From the NCBI RefSeq assembly GCF_963682185.1, contig NZ_OY821667.1, forward strand, positions 2,294,001 through 2,358,000: a DNA stretch of 64,000 bases, in the 5' to 3' direction. Shown here one piece after another: positions 16,518-27,758 of the stretch; position 1 is the stretch's first letter, and each line of letters starts with the position of its first letter. The notes beneath the pieces were generated by a model that was not told the DNA's origin, ran no database searches, and saw only the letters and a program-made list of their open reading frames with translations. The position numbers were made by a program, and so were the translations under genes. This DNA comes from an uncultured Cohaesibacter sp. Its GTDB lineage: Bacteria; Pseudomonadota; Alphaproteobacteria; Rhizobiales; Cohaesibacteraceae.

Positions 16518-17198
16518 ATGTTGGAAATAGACGAAAGCTTAAAGCAGACCGAACCTGACTGTAGAGAGGGTTCGGAAAGCAAACCTTTCCTGTTGCGCCA
16601 CCCAGCTCGCACAGATCTGGAAGTGCTGGTCGCTCTGGCAAATACTCCGGCCATGACCAAGAACCTTTGCAGCAACTGGCTGCCGATTTCCGCCAAAGGG
16701 GCGGACTCATGGTTCCTCAATCAGACGGAAAAGACAGACCCGACGGAATTTCCTTTCATCATTACCGATATGAAAGGCGCCATGATCGGCGTGATTTGCC
16801 TGCTTCTCGAAGAGAACCGAAAGCAGGCTGAAATCAGCGTGATCATCAACCGCGACCAATGGCAGCACGGCTATGCCACACGAGCCATTCAGGCTGTGGC
16901 AGACTTTGCATTTTCGAGCCCGAACATCAACCAACCAACCCTCGAGGCGCTGATGGCGCAATGCAGGGTTTCATGCGGCAGCTCCCGACGTGTTGTCGAG
17001 AAATGCGGCTTTCAATATAGCGGCACCGGTATGGCGCATTCCCAGCACTATAACGGCATGATCCCTATCGACCGCTATCGCCTCGACAGAGGAGTCTGGT
17101 ACGCCCTGCGGAACTGGTCTGGCATGGGCCAGTCAAACGCATGGTCCTTCGGCCCCAACAGCGGGCCAAAAACCTATAGCCTGAAAGGAGCAGCATGA
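16518..17198 (+). CDS. GNAT-family N-acetyltransferase (RimJ/RimL-like)
   Basis: The protein has 226 residues. ATG 16518 follows AGGAGGGA, which decides the start although the frame opens earlier. The acetyl-CoA binding fold is seen in EISVIINRDQWQHGYATRAI, followed by a helix and SSRRVVEKCGFQYSGTG. It is coupled to a second GNAT gene by ATGA. Both lie between rpmA and obg, a position shared by many Rhizobiales. The substrate, possibly a ribosomal protein N-terminus, is inferred from location only. Confidence 0.8.
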   Translation: MLEIDESLKQTEPDCREGSESKPFLLRHPARTDLEVLVALANTPAMTKNLCSNWLPISAKGADSWFLNQTEKTDPTEFPFIITDMKGAMIGVICLLLEENRKQAEISVIINRDQWQHGYATRAIQAVADFAFSSPNINQPTLEALMAQCRVSCGSSRRVVEKCGFQYSGTGMAHSQHYNGMIPIDRYRLDRGVWYALRNWSGMGQSNAWSFGPNSGPKTYSLKGAA

Positions 17199-17749
17199 TG
17201 AGAATCCCTGATCTGGCGAGTGACCGGCTTGTCTTGCGCCCTCTGCGCCCAAGCGATGCACCAGACCTTGTAAAATATTGTCAGGATATCGAGGTTTCGA
17301 AATATCTGGCTGTGATGCCCCACCCATATCCTGAAAATGCCGCCAACGATTGGCTGGAAAAACAGGATAAAGGGGTCGCCGGAATCAACATGGCCATCAC
17401 CAAAGATGACACCCTGATGGGCATCGTTGGCATAAAGGCTTCCAGCGAACGGGACGTCGGCATCTTTGCACCAACCATAGGCTATTGGCTTGCGACCGCC
17501 TATTGGGGCAAAGGCTTCATGCAAGAGGCCGTGCGCCGTCTGCTCGACTGGTACCTGCCGCTCGAACCGACGGAAAAGATGTGCGCGGCAGCTTTTGAAG
17601 ACAACCCGCGCTCGATCAATCTCCTGCGCAATCTCGGCTTTGAAGAAGTCCGCCGCGATACCGGATACAGCGTCGCCCGAGGCGAGAAAGTACCCGAAAT
17701 CATCATGCAGCTGACCTCGGAACGGTTTCTGCAGATGGGCTGTGCCTGA
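17195..17749 (+). CDS. GNAT-family N-acetyltransferase (RimJ/RimL-like)
   Basis: The protein has 184 residues. The start overlaps the previous stop and follows AAAGGAG. Hallmarks are ASDRLVLRPLRPSDAPDL, GYWLATAYWGKGFMQEAVRR (the acetyl-CoA binding motif) and NPRSINLLRNLGFEE. It resembles ribosomal-protein-alanine acetyltransferases, but the target is not readable. It is similar in class to its upstream neighbour without being a close duplicate. Confidence 0.85.
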   Translation: MMRIPDLASDRLVLRPLRPSDAPDLVKYCQDIEVSKYLAVMPHPYPENAANDWLEKQDKGVAGINMAITKDDTLMGIVGIKASSERDVGIFAPTIGYWLATAYWGKGFMQEAVRRLLDWYLPLEPTEKMCAAAFEDNPRSINLLRNLGFEEVRRDTGYSVARGEKVPEIIMQLTSERFLQMGCA

Positions 17750-17780
17750 CAAGACACGCCCCTTTCGTAAGGTCAAAACA

Positions 17781-17811
17781 GGCCGCACCCCACAAAAGCA
17801 CGGGTGCGGCC
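17781..17811 (+). terminator. Hairpin after the GNAT pair, probable terminator
   Basis: GGCCGCACCC (17781-17790) and GGGTGCGGCC (17802-17811) form a perfect 10-bp stem with an 11-base loop, 31 bases after the stop. The following bases are CTTCGCT, so the T tract is poor. The rest of the 302-base gap 17750-18051 probably holds the obg promoter. Confidence 0.5.
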
Positions 17812-17874
17812 CTTCGCTACAACGATTGGCTATTGGCTTGGAACCCCATGCTGGGGTATAGGCTGTAACAATGA

Positions 17875-19089
<1,215 letters not shown>

Positions 19090-19203
19090 AGGCCAAACGC
19101 CTTTGATAGCCGTCGTGGAGTGGATGCAGACGCCCGGCGGCTTGGACCCAGTTACCAGCAACGTCGGCCTGACCTCTCGGGCCTTTAAGAGACGGACTTC
19201 CAA

Positions 19204-20364
19204 GTGAGACTCGAGGATCAAAAGAGAATTGTCGTCAAAATCGGATCGGCAACTCTTGTAGACGAAAAAACCGGACGCCTACGCGCCGCCTGGCTGCAAA
19301 CCCTGATCGATGACATAGCCATGCTGTATGAGCAGGGCAAGGAAATCATTATTGTTTCGTCTGGCGCCATCGCGCTTGGGCGACGCAAGATCGCCCTGCC
19401 AAAGGGCAAGCTGAGACTGCATGAAAGCCAGGCTGCGGCCGCCATCGGCCAGATTGCTCTGGGCGAAGCCTATGCGGACGCCCTGCACAAGGTCGATCTG
19501 ACAACAGGGCAGGTTTTGCTGACCTTGAGCGACACCGAAGAGCGCCGCCGCTATCTCAATGCCCGCGCAACGCTGGCGACCATGCTCAAACTGGGCGCTG
19601 TGCCGATCATCAATGAGAATGACACGGTCGCCACGACGGAAATCAAGTTCGGCGACAACGACCGCCTTGCCGCCCGCGTCGCCACCATGATCAGCGCCGA
19701 CTGCCTCATCTTGCTCTCCGACATCGACGGTCTCTATACCGCCCCGCCTGCCCAAGACCCTGACGCGCAACATATTCCGGTGATCGAGCATATCACGCCG
19801 GAAATTGAGGCTATGGCAGGAAGTGCTGGCTCGGCCCTTGCCAAAGGCGGCATGACCACGAAGATCGCAGCCGCCAAGATTGCGGTGAATGCCGGCACCG
19901 CCATGATCATTGCCAATGGCAGCGACTATAATCCGCTAAGGGCCATCATGAATGGCGCCAAACACAGCTGGTTCGAGCCCAAATCCAACCCGATCACCCA
20001 GCGCAAGCGCTGGATCAACGGCAATCTGGAGCCCCACGGCACCATCACGCTGGATGAAGGCGCGGTGCATGCGCTGATGTGTGGCAAAAGCCTGCTTCCT
20101 GCCGGGGTTACCCATCTGGAAGGCGATTTCGCCAAGGGCGATGCGCTGATCATTCTCGATTCTGCCGGTCTTGAAATCGCACGCGGCCTTGTCGCCTATG
20201 ACCGTTCAGAAGCCGACCAGATCAAGGGCTGCAAATCTTCGCAGATCGCTGACATTTTGGGTTATGATGGCCGGGCGGAGCTGATCCATCGGGACGATAT
20301 GGTCCTGAGCGGAGCGGACCACGCAGACCACATCGACCATTCAGATCATGCCGATCATAGTTGA
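19204..20364 (+). CDS. proB: Glutamate 5-kinase
   Basis: ProB phosphorylates glutamate in the first step of proline synthesis. The amino-acid kinase domain (1-260) has [47 protein letters not shown] and [20 protein letters not shown] domain follows (about 280-360). The start is GTG 19204. The C-terminus ends in an unusual His/Asp tail, [18 protein letters not shown], absent from typical ProB and perhaps metal-binding. It is 126 bases upstream of proA. Confidence 0.97.
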   Translation: MRLEDQKRIVVKIGSATLVDEKTGRLRAAWLQTLIDDIAMLYEQGKEIIIVSSGAIALGRRKIALPKGKLRLHESQAAAAIGQIALGEAYADALHKVDLTTGQVLLTLSDTEERRRYLNARATLATMLKLGAVPIINENDTVATTEIKFGDNDRLAARVATMISADCLILLSDIDGLYTAPPAQDPDAQHIPVIEHITPEIEAMAGSAGSALAKGGMTTKIAAAKIAVNAGTAMIIANGSDYNPLRAIMNGAKHSWFEPKSNPITQRKRWINGNLEPHGTITLDEGAVHALMCGKSLLPAGVTHLEGDFAKGDALIILDSAGLEIARGLVAYDRSEADQIKGCKSSQIADILGYDGRAELIHRDDMVLSGADHADHIDHSDHADHS

Positions 20365-20490
20365 AACGCAACCATCAACCCCGTAAAGCCAAAGACAGCT
20401 GAGAGCGCGCATGGCAAGACACCTTGCCGAAAATCCGCCAAACGCCTATATCCGCAGACATAAAGTCACTTTCCCGAAGGGGGACACGCC

Positions 20491-21765
20491 ATGAATGATA
20501 TGACAGGGACTGTTACCGAAATCATGACCGCGCTGGGGGCCAAGGCCCGCAAGGCAGCGCGCCATCTGGCCAATGCCCCGACGGAGCAAAAGAACGCAGC
20601 CCTCAGTCAGGCAGCCGCCGCCATGCGCGCTGATGTGCCTGCCATTCTGGAGGCCAATGCCAAAGATATTGCCAAGGGCAAGGAAGATGGCATGACCGAG
20701 GCCTTCCTCGATCGTCTAACGCTGAGCGCCGACCGCATCGAAGCCATCGCTGCGGGCCTTGACGCCATCGTCGCCCTACCCGACCCTGTCGGCACCATCA
20801 TCACCGGCTGGGATCGTCCCAACGGTCTGCATATCGAGCGTGTACGCACCCCGCTCGGCGTCATCGGCGTCATTTATGAAAGCCGCCCCAATGTCACCGC
20901 AGATGCAGGAGCGCTCTGTCTGAAAGCTGGCAACGCATCCATTTTGCGCGGTGGCTCGGACAGCTATCATTCTTCCCGCGCCATCCATGCCTGTCTGGCC
21001 AAGGGGCTTGAGAGCGCCGGCTTGCCTGCCGATTGCATCCAGATTGTCCCCACCACAGATCGGGCCGCCGTTGGCGAAATGCTCAAGGGGCTGGATGGCA
21101 ATCTTGACGTGCTCGTTCCCCGCGGCGGCAAAGGGCTGGTCGGTCGTGTGCAGTCTGAAGCGCGGGTGCCCGTCTTTTCCCATCTGGAAGGCATTTGCCA
21201 TATCTATATCGACAAGGAAGCCGAGCCTGAAAAGGCGAAGGCCATTACGCTCAATGCCAAGATGCGCCGCACCGGTATTTGTGGTGCCGCCGAGACTTTG
21301 CTGATTGATCGTTCCATTGCCAATACCATCGGCAAGGACGTGCTGCAAACCCTCAGCCAGGCAGGCTGCGTGGTGCGCGGCACCGATGAGATCAAGGCTC
21401 TTCTGCCTGCCGCAGAACCGGCCAGCGATGAGGATTGGTCAACAGAATATCTCGACGCCATCATCTCGGCAAAGATCGTGGACGGTGTCGACGCCGCCAT
21501 CGACCATATCGCCCAATACAGCTCGCACCACACCGAGAGCATCATCACGGAGAATACCGTGGCCGCCGACAAGTTCCTAAAGGAAGTGGACAGCGCCATC
21601 GTTATGCACAATGCGTCCACCCAGTTTGCCGATGGTGGCGAGTTCGGCATGGGCGCTGAAATCGGTATCGCAACAGGCCGCATGCATGCGCGTGGACCGG
21701 TTGGTCTGGAGCAATTGACCAGTTTCAAATACCGAGTGCACGGGTCAGGGCAGACACGCCCCTGA
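20491..21765 (+). CDS. proA: Glutamate-5-semialdehyde dehydrogenase (gamma-glutamyl phosphate reductase)
   Basis: ProA reduces gamma-glutamyl phosphate to glutamate semialdehyde with NADPH in the second step of proline synthesis. It has 424 residues, a normal length. Family features are [34 protein letters not shown], the catalytic cysteine region [15 protein letters not shown] and [20 protein letters not shown]. The start has GAAGGGGG upstream. It works directly after ProB. Confidence 0.97.
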   Translation: MNDMTGTVTEIMTALGAKARKAARHLANAPTEQKNAALSQAAAAMRADVPAILEANAKDIAKGKEDGMTEAFLDRLTLSADRIEAIAAGLDAIVALPDPVGTIITGWDRPNGLHIERVRTPLGVIGVIYESRPNVTADAGALCLKAGNASILRGGSDSYHSSRAIHACLAKGLESAGLPADCIQIVPTTDRAAVGEMLKGLDGNLDVLVPRGGKGLVGRVQSEARVPVFSHLEGICHIYIDKEAEPEKAKAITLNAKMRRTGICGAAETLLIDRSIANTIGKDVLQTLSQAGCVVRGTDEIKALLPAAEPASDEDWSTEYLDAIISAKIVDGVDAAIDHIAQYSSHHTESIITENTVAADKFLKEVDSAIVMHNASTQFADGGEFGMGAEIGIATGRMHARGPVGLEQLTSFKYRVHGSGQTRP

Positions 21766-21831
21766 TTTCAACATCTCATCCACACGGATTTGGCCCTTTG
21801 CCCCACCCCTCTTTTCCAGTCGGTTGACGCG

Positions 21832-22476
21832 ATGACACGATCCCGCATTTATCCTCATGATCTTCCGCTCGTCGCGCCGGGCATGCGCATCGGCCTTTAC
21901 GGAGGCAGTTTCAATCCAGCCCATGAGGGTCACAGGCATGTGGCTCTCACGGCGCTCAAACGCCTGCAGCTGGATCGTATCTGGTGCCTGGTCACACCAG
22001 GCAACCCGCTGAAAGATATAAGGGAACTGCCACCCCTTGAAACAAGACTGGCTGATACGGCGCGTATCATGGATCACCCGCGCATCGATATCACCGGGGT
22101 TGAGGCCAAGGCAGGCACGCATTTCACCGCAGAAACACTGGACTGGCTAGGCACACGATCAAAAGGCGCTCATCTGGTCTGGTTGATGGGGGCGGACAAT
22201 CTTAAGCAGTTTCACAAATGGCAAAGATGGGAGGATATTTTCAACAGAATCCCTGTTGCCATTATAGACCGTCCCGGCTACAGTCTCTCACCGCTTAACG
22301 CACTGGCAGCGCGGAACTTTGCATGGGCGCGGCTTCCTTCTCGCAAGGAGGCGACACTCGCGACTTCGCAATGTCCGGTTTGGACCTTCATTTATGGTCC
22401 GCGCTCGGAATTGTCTTCCACCGCACTAAGGCAAAGCACGAAAGTCCAAGGCACGCATAACGCGCAAGAGCCTTGA
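21832..22476 (+). CDS. nadD: Nicotinate-nucleotide adenylyltransferase
   Basis: NadD adenylates nicotinate mononucleotide in NAD synthesis. The nucleotidyltransferase signature is LYGGSFNPAHEGHRHVAL and the second motif is SSTALR near the end. VWLMGADNLKQFHKWQRW is typical of NadD. ATG 21832 gives 214 residues; a TTG at 21790 would add 14. The classic nadD-rsfS-rlmH order follows. Confidence 0.95.
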   Translation: MTRSRIYPHDLPLVAPGMRIGLYGGSFNPAHEGHRHVALTALKRLQLDRIWCLVTPGNPLKDIRELPPLETRLADTARIMDHPRIDITGVEAKAGTHFTAETLDWLGTRSKGAHLVWLMGADNLKQFHKWQRWEDIFNRIPVAIIDRPGYSLSPLNALAARNFAWARLPSRKEATLATSQCPVWTFIYGPRSELSSTALRQSTKVQGTHNAQEP

Positions 22477-22638
22477 AAATGTCACATAGCATGACTTATT
22501 CTTATGGGGCGAAGATTCGATCCGTGATCAGTCTTGGCCCTGTCCATGTCCGTTCATCCACCCTGATCGGCTGATGAACGGGAGAGAAACTGTCTGCAGT
22601 TTGATTCAAGAGGTATATTCCTGTCCACCGCAGCACAA

Positions 22639-23028
22639 ATGGAGATCATGCCAGAAGGTCCGTCTCCCATCCGTCTCGTTTCGGGTCGCAAGGATCCTGA
22701 ACAGGCGCTCGCAGTCATCCTCTCGAGCCTTGACGAAGCCAAGGCCGAAGATATTCTGTCAATTGATCTGCGCGGCAAGTCCGCACTTGCCGACTATATG
22801 GTCATCACATCCGGTCGTTCCCACAGACATGTCGGTGCCGTTTCTGATCGTCTCCTCAGAGACCTCAAGGACAATGGCTTTGGCAGCGCCAATGTGGAAG
22901 GTCTGCCCAATTGCGATTGGGTGCTGATCGACACCGGCGACGTGATCGTTCACATCTTCCGTCCAGAAGTACGCGAATTCTACAACATCGAAAAGATGTG
23001 GGCCGCGGACGCAGACGAAGATCTGTAA
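22639..23028 (+). CDS. rsfS: Ribosomal silencing factor RsfS
   Basis: RsfS binds L14 on the 50S subunit and blocks subunit joining in starvation. The sequence has ADYMVITSGRSHRHVGAVSD, GLPNCDWVLIDTGDVIVHIF and REFYNIEKMW, all hallmarks. It has 129 residues from ATG 22639 (126 from 22648). It lies between nadD and rlmH as in most bacteria. Confidence 0.96.
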   Translation: MEIMPEGPSPIRLVSGRKDPEQALAVILSSLDEAKAEDILSIDLRGKSALADYMVITSGRSHRHVGAVSDRLLRDLKDNGFGSANVEGLPNCDWVLIDTGDVIVHIFRPEVREFYNIEKMWAADADEDL

Positions 23029-23116
23029 TCCCGTCTGACAGACTGGTCTCTTGATATGACGGTCTGACCGATACCCAAATCGGCCAGATTTCCCGCAGAG
23101 ACCAGCCGGAAAGAGG

Positions 23117-23602
23117 ATGATGAAGCTACTAATCAGCGCTATCGGGCGGCAAAAGGCTGGCCCCGAAACGGATCTCGTTGCGCGCTATCAGGACCGAACC
23201 CAGAAAGCTGGCAGGAATCTCGGTCTCTATGGACCTGATATCCTTGAGTTCACCGAAAGCCGCGCCCGCAAGACCGCCGAGCGCAAGGCGCAGGAAGCCG
23301 AGCAGACTCTGGCCGCTTTGCCAACGGGCACCTTCATCGTCGCGCTGGATGAGCATGGCAAGAACATGTCCAGCGAAGATTTTGCCAAACTGATAGACAG
23401 GGAACGCAATCAGGGAACGCCGGCCATGGCCTTCTGCCTTGGCGGACCTGATGGACACGGCCAGCAACTGCTGGGTGCGGCCAATGCAAAGCTGGCACTG
23501 GGCGCCATGACATGGCCTCACCAGATCGCGCGTATTCTTCTCTCCGAGCAGATTTACCGCGCCATGACCATTCTCTCGGGCCATCCTTATCATCGCAGCT
23601 GA
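23117..23602 (+). CDS. rlmH: 23S rRNA pseudouridine(1915) N3-methyltransferase RlmH
   Basis: This is a SPOUT-type methyltransferase of 161 residues that modifies pseudouridine 1915 in helix 69. AMAFCLGGPDGHG is the SAM-binding trefoil knot, and the C-terminal LGAMTWPHQIARILLSEQIY plus GHPYH are characteristic. The start follows GGAAAGAGG. RlmH acts on 70S ribosomes, consistent with its place beside rsfS and obg. Confidence 0.97.
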   Translation: MMKLLISAIGRQKAGPETDLVARYQDRTQKAGRNLGLYGPDILEFTESRARKTAERKAQEAEQTLAALPTGTFIVALDEHGKNMSSEDFAKLIDRERNQGTPAMAFCLGGPDGHGQQLLGAANAKLALGAMTWPHQIARILLSEQIYRAMTILSGHPYHRS

Positions 23603-23713
23603 CCTATCCGTCCAAAAGTCGTCACAAAAGGTCGATATTTGCAGCCTTTTCACGCATAGACGATTCCACCCGTCAAGGGCATGCACTAAATTGCAGACAA
23701 ATCGGCGCAACAG

Positions 23714-25192
23714 GTGATTCGGGTGCGAGACAAAAAGGCAAGCAGACCCACTCTGAGAACAAAGTCATGCACAAGGTCGTTCCTCGGCCTTGCCTTTGCG
23801 GTTGTCACTCTGCTCACCCTGACATCCCACACAGGGCTTGCCCAGGATGCGCAACCGCTTCCGACCCCTGCACCCAATTCAGCAACGTCAATCCCGGATA
23901 CAGAGGAAAAAGAGCCGCCGCAGAAGACCGAAGCCGAACAGCAGGCGGAACGGGCTCTGGAAGCGCGCCTGAAGGCGCGCAAGGATCAGGAAGAGGCCCT
24001 TGCAAACCTGGAATCCAGCATCGCTCTCTCTCAAAAGCGACAGCAAGAACTGAGCGCGGAAATCGACCAGCTGAAATCAGACCGGGAAACCATTCAGAGC
24101 GATATGATCGCCACCGGCGAACGAATTTCCAATCTGGAAAGCTCCATTTCGCAGCGCGAAGACCGGCTCAGAGTGCTGTTTGAAGACCAGACAGAGCTGA
24201 AGGTTTCGCTGGCTGAAGAACGGGATTCCCTTTCCGAAATCCTGGCGGCGCTGCAGAGAATTGGCCGAAATCCGCCACCAGCCCTTGTCATTCGCCCCAA
24301 TGAAGCGCTCGACGCCGTGCGCTCTGCCATCCTTCTTTCTACGCTGGTTCCCGAAATCCGGGTGGAGGCCAACGCGTTGGCGACCCAGTTGGCAGAAATG
24401 ATCCGATTGCAAAAAGACATCGAAGAAGAAAAAGACGCGCTGCAATCCAGCCTCTCCAGCCTTGAAGAAGAAAATGAGCGCCTCGCCCTGCTGATTGAAA
24501 AGAAGAAGTCTCAGGAGTCGAAAACCGCTCAGGCAGCAGAGCAGGAGCAGCAGAAGACATCCGAACTGGCAGCCAGAGCCCGGACGCTTGAGCAACTCAT
24601 CAATAGTATGGAACAGGAAATCGAAGCAGCCCGCATTGCCGTCAAGGAAGCGCAGGAAGCAGAGAAAAGAGCCCTTGAGCAAGAAATTGAAACAAAAAAG
24701 CAGAAGATAGCCGCATTAAAAGATGCTGCTCGCCTTTCTCCTGCCATACCTTTTGTTAAGATGAAAGGCCTTATGCATTTACCTGCCAATGGTGCAATTT
24801 TAAAAGCCTATGGCAATGATGATGGATTTGGTGGCCAAACCAAGGGCATGTCGGTTGCGACACGCATTGGTGCACAGGTCTCCAGCCCGGCCGATGGTTG
24901 GATTGTCTATGCAGGCCCCTTCCGCTCGTTTGGGAAACTCTTGATTATCAATGCCGGAGGCGGCTACCATATCGTTCTGTCAGGAATGGACGAAGTATAT
25001 CCCGAAGTAGGGAGTTTTGTTTTGGCCAATGAACCTGTAGGAAAGATGCAGCAGACAAGACTGGCTTCCAGCGATTTACTGGATGCAAGCGCCTCGCGGC
25101 CAGTTTTATATATTGAATTGAGAAAAGATGGTGTTGCGATCGATCCTTCACCATGGTGGACAGCAGATTTGAAGGAAAAGGCAGACGGATGA
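23714..25192 (+). CDS. EnvC-like murein hydrolase activator with degenerate LytM domain
   Basis: The protein has 492 residues with a signal peptide (LGLAFAVVTLLTLTSHTGLA). It has a long coiled coil (about 75-340, rich in Glu, Gln and Lys) and a C-terminal M23/LytM-like domain (about 350-485). The zinc ligands of active M23 peptidases are missing: the first motif reads TKGMS instead of HxGxD, and the HxH motif reads VLYIE. EnvC is likewise inactive and instead activates amidases that split septal peptidoglycan. The start is GTG 23714. The end overlaps ctpA by ATGA. Confidence 0.9.
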   Translation: MIRVRDKKASRPTLRTKSCTRSFLGLAFAVVTLLTLTSHTGLAQDAQPLPTPAPNSATSIPDTEEKEPPQKTEAEQQAERALEARLKARKDQEEALANLESSIALSQKRQQELSAEIDQLKSDRETIQSDMIATGERISNLESSISQREDRLRVLFEDQTELKVSLAEERDSLSEILAALQRIGRNPPPALVIRPNEALDAVRSAILLSTLVPEIRVEANALATQLAEMIRLQKDIEEEKDALQSSLSSLEEENERLALLIEKKKSQESKTAQAAEQEQQKTSELAARARTLEQLINSMEQEIEAARIAVKEAQEAEKRALEQEIETKKQKIAALKDAARLSPAIPFVKMKGLMHLPANGAILKAYGNDDGFGGQTKGMSVATRIGAQVSSPADGWIVYAGPFRSFGKLLIINAGGGYHIVLSGMDEVYPEVGSFVLANEPVGKMQQTRLASSDLLDASASRPVLYIELRKDGVAIDPSPWWTADLKEKADG

Positions 25193-26574
25193 TCCGGAAA
25201 CTTTCACTATTGCTAATCGGCGCTCTCATGGGAGCTGGTCTGGTCGTGACCCTTTCAGTTGCCTCTTGGGAGGCGACAGGCACCGCCAACGCCGCAAGTT
25301 CGGACACCTATCGCCAACTGAATCTGTTTGGTGATGTGTTTGAGCGCGTTCGGCGCGAATATGTCGAGATTCCCGACGATGACAAGCTGATCGCTTCAGC
25401 CCTCAACGGAATGCTCACCTCCCTTGACCCGCATTCGAGCTACATGTCTCCGGACAGCTTCGAAGACATGACCGTTGAAACGCAGGGCGAATTCGGCGGA
25501 CTGGGCATTCAGGTGACCATGGACAAGGGCGTCGTCAAGGTTATCTCCCCGATGGATGACACCCCGGCTCATGCCGCAGGCATTCTGGCCGATGACTATA
25601 TCACCCATCTGGATGGCAAACCCGTACGCGGCATGACCCTCAGCGAGGCTGTCGACAAGATGCGCGGCCGGGTTGGCACCAAGATCAAGCTGACGATCGT
25701 GCGTGAAAATGTCGAAAAGCCGATCGAAGTGGAAATCACACGCGAAATCATCAAGCTGACCTCAGTCAAGTTCAAGGCTCAGGGCGACATTGGCTATATC
25801 CGCATTACCCAGTTCAATGGCCAGGCCTTTGCCGGTCTGACAGATGCCATCGAAAAACTGGAAGGGGAAATCGGGCAAGACAAGATCAAGGGCTACATCC
25901 TCGACCTGCGGTCCAACCCGGGCGGCCAGCTGGATCAGTCTATCGCTGTGGCCGACACTTTCCTTGATCAGGGCGAGATCGTCTCCACCCGCGGTCGCAA
26001 CAAGGAAGAAGTCAAGCGCTACTATTCCCGCGCTGGCGATCTGGCCAAAGGTCATCCGCTTATTGTGTTGATCAATGGTGGCTCCGCATCCGCATCCGAG
26101 ATTGTTGCCGGTGCCCTGTCTGATCATCATCGTGCTACGCTCATTGGCTCCAAGTCGTTCGGCAAGGGATCGGTACAGACCATCATCCCGCTCTCCAACA
26201 ATGGCGCCATCCGCCTCACCACGGCGCGCTACTATACCCCGTCTGGCACGTCCATTCAGGCCAAGGGTATTGTGCCGGATATCTTCGTCAAACAGGAACT
26301 GCCTGACGATCTCAAAGACAAGTTCCCGCAGACGACGACCACGGAAGCCACGTTGAAAGGGCATCTGGAAGCTGAAGGCGAAAGCGAAACAGCAACCGAT
26401 GCGCTGCTTGGTGAAGAGGAAACCGGCGAAGAAGCAAAGGATGAAAAGGAAGCCTATTCCCCATCCTATGTGCCTGTTGAAGCTGAAAAAGACACCCAGC
26501 TTCAGTTTGCTCTTGAGCTGATGCGCGGTGAAATCACCAATGAAGCGTTCCCTCCCAAAGGGGAAACAGAATAA
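25189..26574 (+). CDS. ctpA: Carboxyl-terminal processing protease (S41 family)
   Basis: This is a periplasmic serine protease of 461 residues. ATG 25189 overlaps the EnvC stop and follows GAAGGAAAAGG; an upstream ATG at 25153 is less likely. The signal/anchor is LLLIGALMGAGLVVTLSVAS. A PDZ domain lies at about 85-170 (EFGGLGIQVTMDKGVVKVI). The catalytic serine is in GGSASASEIVAGAL, with the lysine in GSKSFGKGSVQT. An acidic tail (about 395-440) follows. Pairing with EnvC suggests shared control of cell-wall hydrolases. Confidence 0.95.
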   Translation: MIRKLSLLLIGALMGAGLVVTLSVASWEATGTANAASSDTYRQLNLFGDVFERVRREYVEIPDDDKLIASALNGMLTSLDPHSSYMSPDSFEDMTVETQGEFGGLGIQVTMDKGVVKVISPMDDTPAHAAGILADDYITHLDGKPVRGMTLSEAVDKMRGRVGTKIKLTIVRENVEKPIEVEITREIIKLTSVKFKAQGDIGYIRITQFNGQAFAGLTDAIEKLEGEIGQDKIKGYILDLRSNPGGQLDQSIAVADTFLDQGEIVSTRGRNKEEVKRYYSRAGDLAKGHPLIVLINGGSASASEIVAGALSDHHRATLIGSKSFGKGSVQTIIPLSNNGAIRLTTARYYTPSGTSIQAKGIVPDIFVKQELPDDLKDKFPQTTTTEATLKGHLEAEGESETATDALLGEEETGEEAKDEKEAYSPSYVPVEAEKDTQLQFALELMRGEITNEAFPPKGETE

Positions 26575-26586
26575 AGCACTATCAAG

Positions 26587-26606
26587 GGTGGGCTGAACAG
26601 CCCACC
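26587..26606 (+). promoter_or_regulatory. Hairpin between ctpA and the deacetylase gene
   Basis: GGTGGGCTG (26587-26595) and CAGCCCACC (26598-26606) pair perfectly around AA. TTCACCCTCTTTT follows, so it may be a partial terminator or attenuator inside the operon. The Shine-Dalgarno of the next gene follows directly. Confidence 0.5.
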
Positions 26607-26632
26607 TTCACCCTCTTTTGAGGAGACGGATC

Positions 26633-27748
26633 ATGGCGGCGAGTGATCTGAGCAAGCCTCTGGGCCAAGATCAAAGCGAAGCATCCGGAATAAGCCGGTT
26701 GTTCATGTTTGGCTCCTTCGGGTTGCTGGCGCTGGTTCTGCTTGGTCTTACATCCGTGATCATGCTGACAGACAATCCCGATGGAGGATTGCCAACCCAA
26801 GAAGTTGACCTGAACGCTTCGATCGATACCGATTCCCGTATTGGGGTTGCTGGCATTCGCCCCAGCATCAAGCCGGGTATTCCCGAAACGGCCCGCCCCG
26901 ATCAACAGGATTCTCCTTCGCCACAGCTTGAACAAGCCATGCCGGCAAACGCCAACACGTCTGACGAGATTCGCGTGCTTGACCCTGCCGACCCCAGCTT
27001 GAATTCGGCTACGGCAACCAACGGCACAGTGCCCTATGAAGCCTTTGCCCGCCCGATCAACACGGACGCCATTGCCGGACTGCCCAAAATCGCCATTATC
27101 GTGGATGGCCTCGGCCTTTCTCAAACCACGACAGAAGAAGCCCTGACTCTGCTCACACCGGACATAACTCTGGCCTTCGCCCCTTATGGCAACAGCCTTT
27201 CCCGCTGGACACGCAAGGCACGCAGTCAGGGCCATGAGTTGCTCGTGCAGGTTCCCATGGAACCCTTTGACTATCCCAACAATGACCCAGGCCCGCACAC
27301 CCTTCTGACCTCGGCCAATGCCGAGGCAAACAAGGCCAACCTCAATTGGGTGCTGGAACGCTTTGATCAATATGTTGGCGTCATCAACTATATGGGCGCC
27401 CGCTTTGCCACCGATGAGCTGGCGGGCTCGGAATTCATGACCGAGTTGAAGAATAAAGGCCTTCTTTATGTCGAGAATGGCTCTTCTGGCCGCAGTCATC
27501 TCAACACCATAGCCAGCAAGATGAGCATTCCCAATCTGCGCTCGGATCTCGTCATCGACTTCCGGGGCCGCCCCTCGGACATCGAAACCCGCCTTGTTCA
27601 GCTCGAATCCATCGCGCAGGAAAGCGGGTCTGCGCTTGGTGTTGCCTCGGCCTTCCCCACCTCGATCAGATCCATTTCCGACTGGACCCAGTCCCTGCGG
27701 CAGCGTGGCTTCGCACTGGTGCCCGTCACCACACTCCTGAAGCAATAA
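26633..27748 (+). CDS. Divergent polysaccharide deacetylase family protein (YibQ-like)
   Basis: The protein has 371 residues. ATG 26633 has GAGGAGACG just upstream, which decides it over ATG 26618. A single N-terminal membrane anchor (LFMFGSFGLLALVLLGLTSV) is followed by a low-complexity linker. The catalytic-fold domain begins at KIAIIVDGLGLSQTTTEEAL and includes HELLVQVPMEPF and VINYMGARFATDE. YibQ-like proteins are predicted periplasmic NodB-fold hydrolases usually found with EnvC and CtpA, as here, and are probably linked to cell-wall turnover. The activity is unknown. Confidence 0.9.
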   Translation: MAASDLSKPLGQDQSEASGISRLFMFGSFGLLALVLLGLTSVIMLTDNPDGGLPTQEVDLNASIDTDSRIGVAGIRPSIKPGIPETARPDQQDSPSPQLEQAMPANANTSDEIRVLDPADPSLNSATATNGTVPYEAFARPINTDAIAGLPKIAIIVDGLGLSQTTTEEALTLLTPDITLAFAPYGNSLSRWTRKARSQGHELLVQVPMEPFDYPNNDPGPHTLLTSANAEANKANLNWVLERFDQYVGVINYMGARFATDELAGSEFMTELKNKGLLYVENGSSGRSHLNTIASKMSIPNLRSDLVIDFRGRPSDIETRLVQLESIAQESGSALGVASAFPTSIRSISDWTQSLRQRGFALVPVTTLLKQ

Positions 27749-27758
27749 GGCACCCAAG

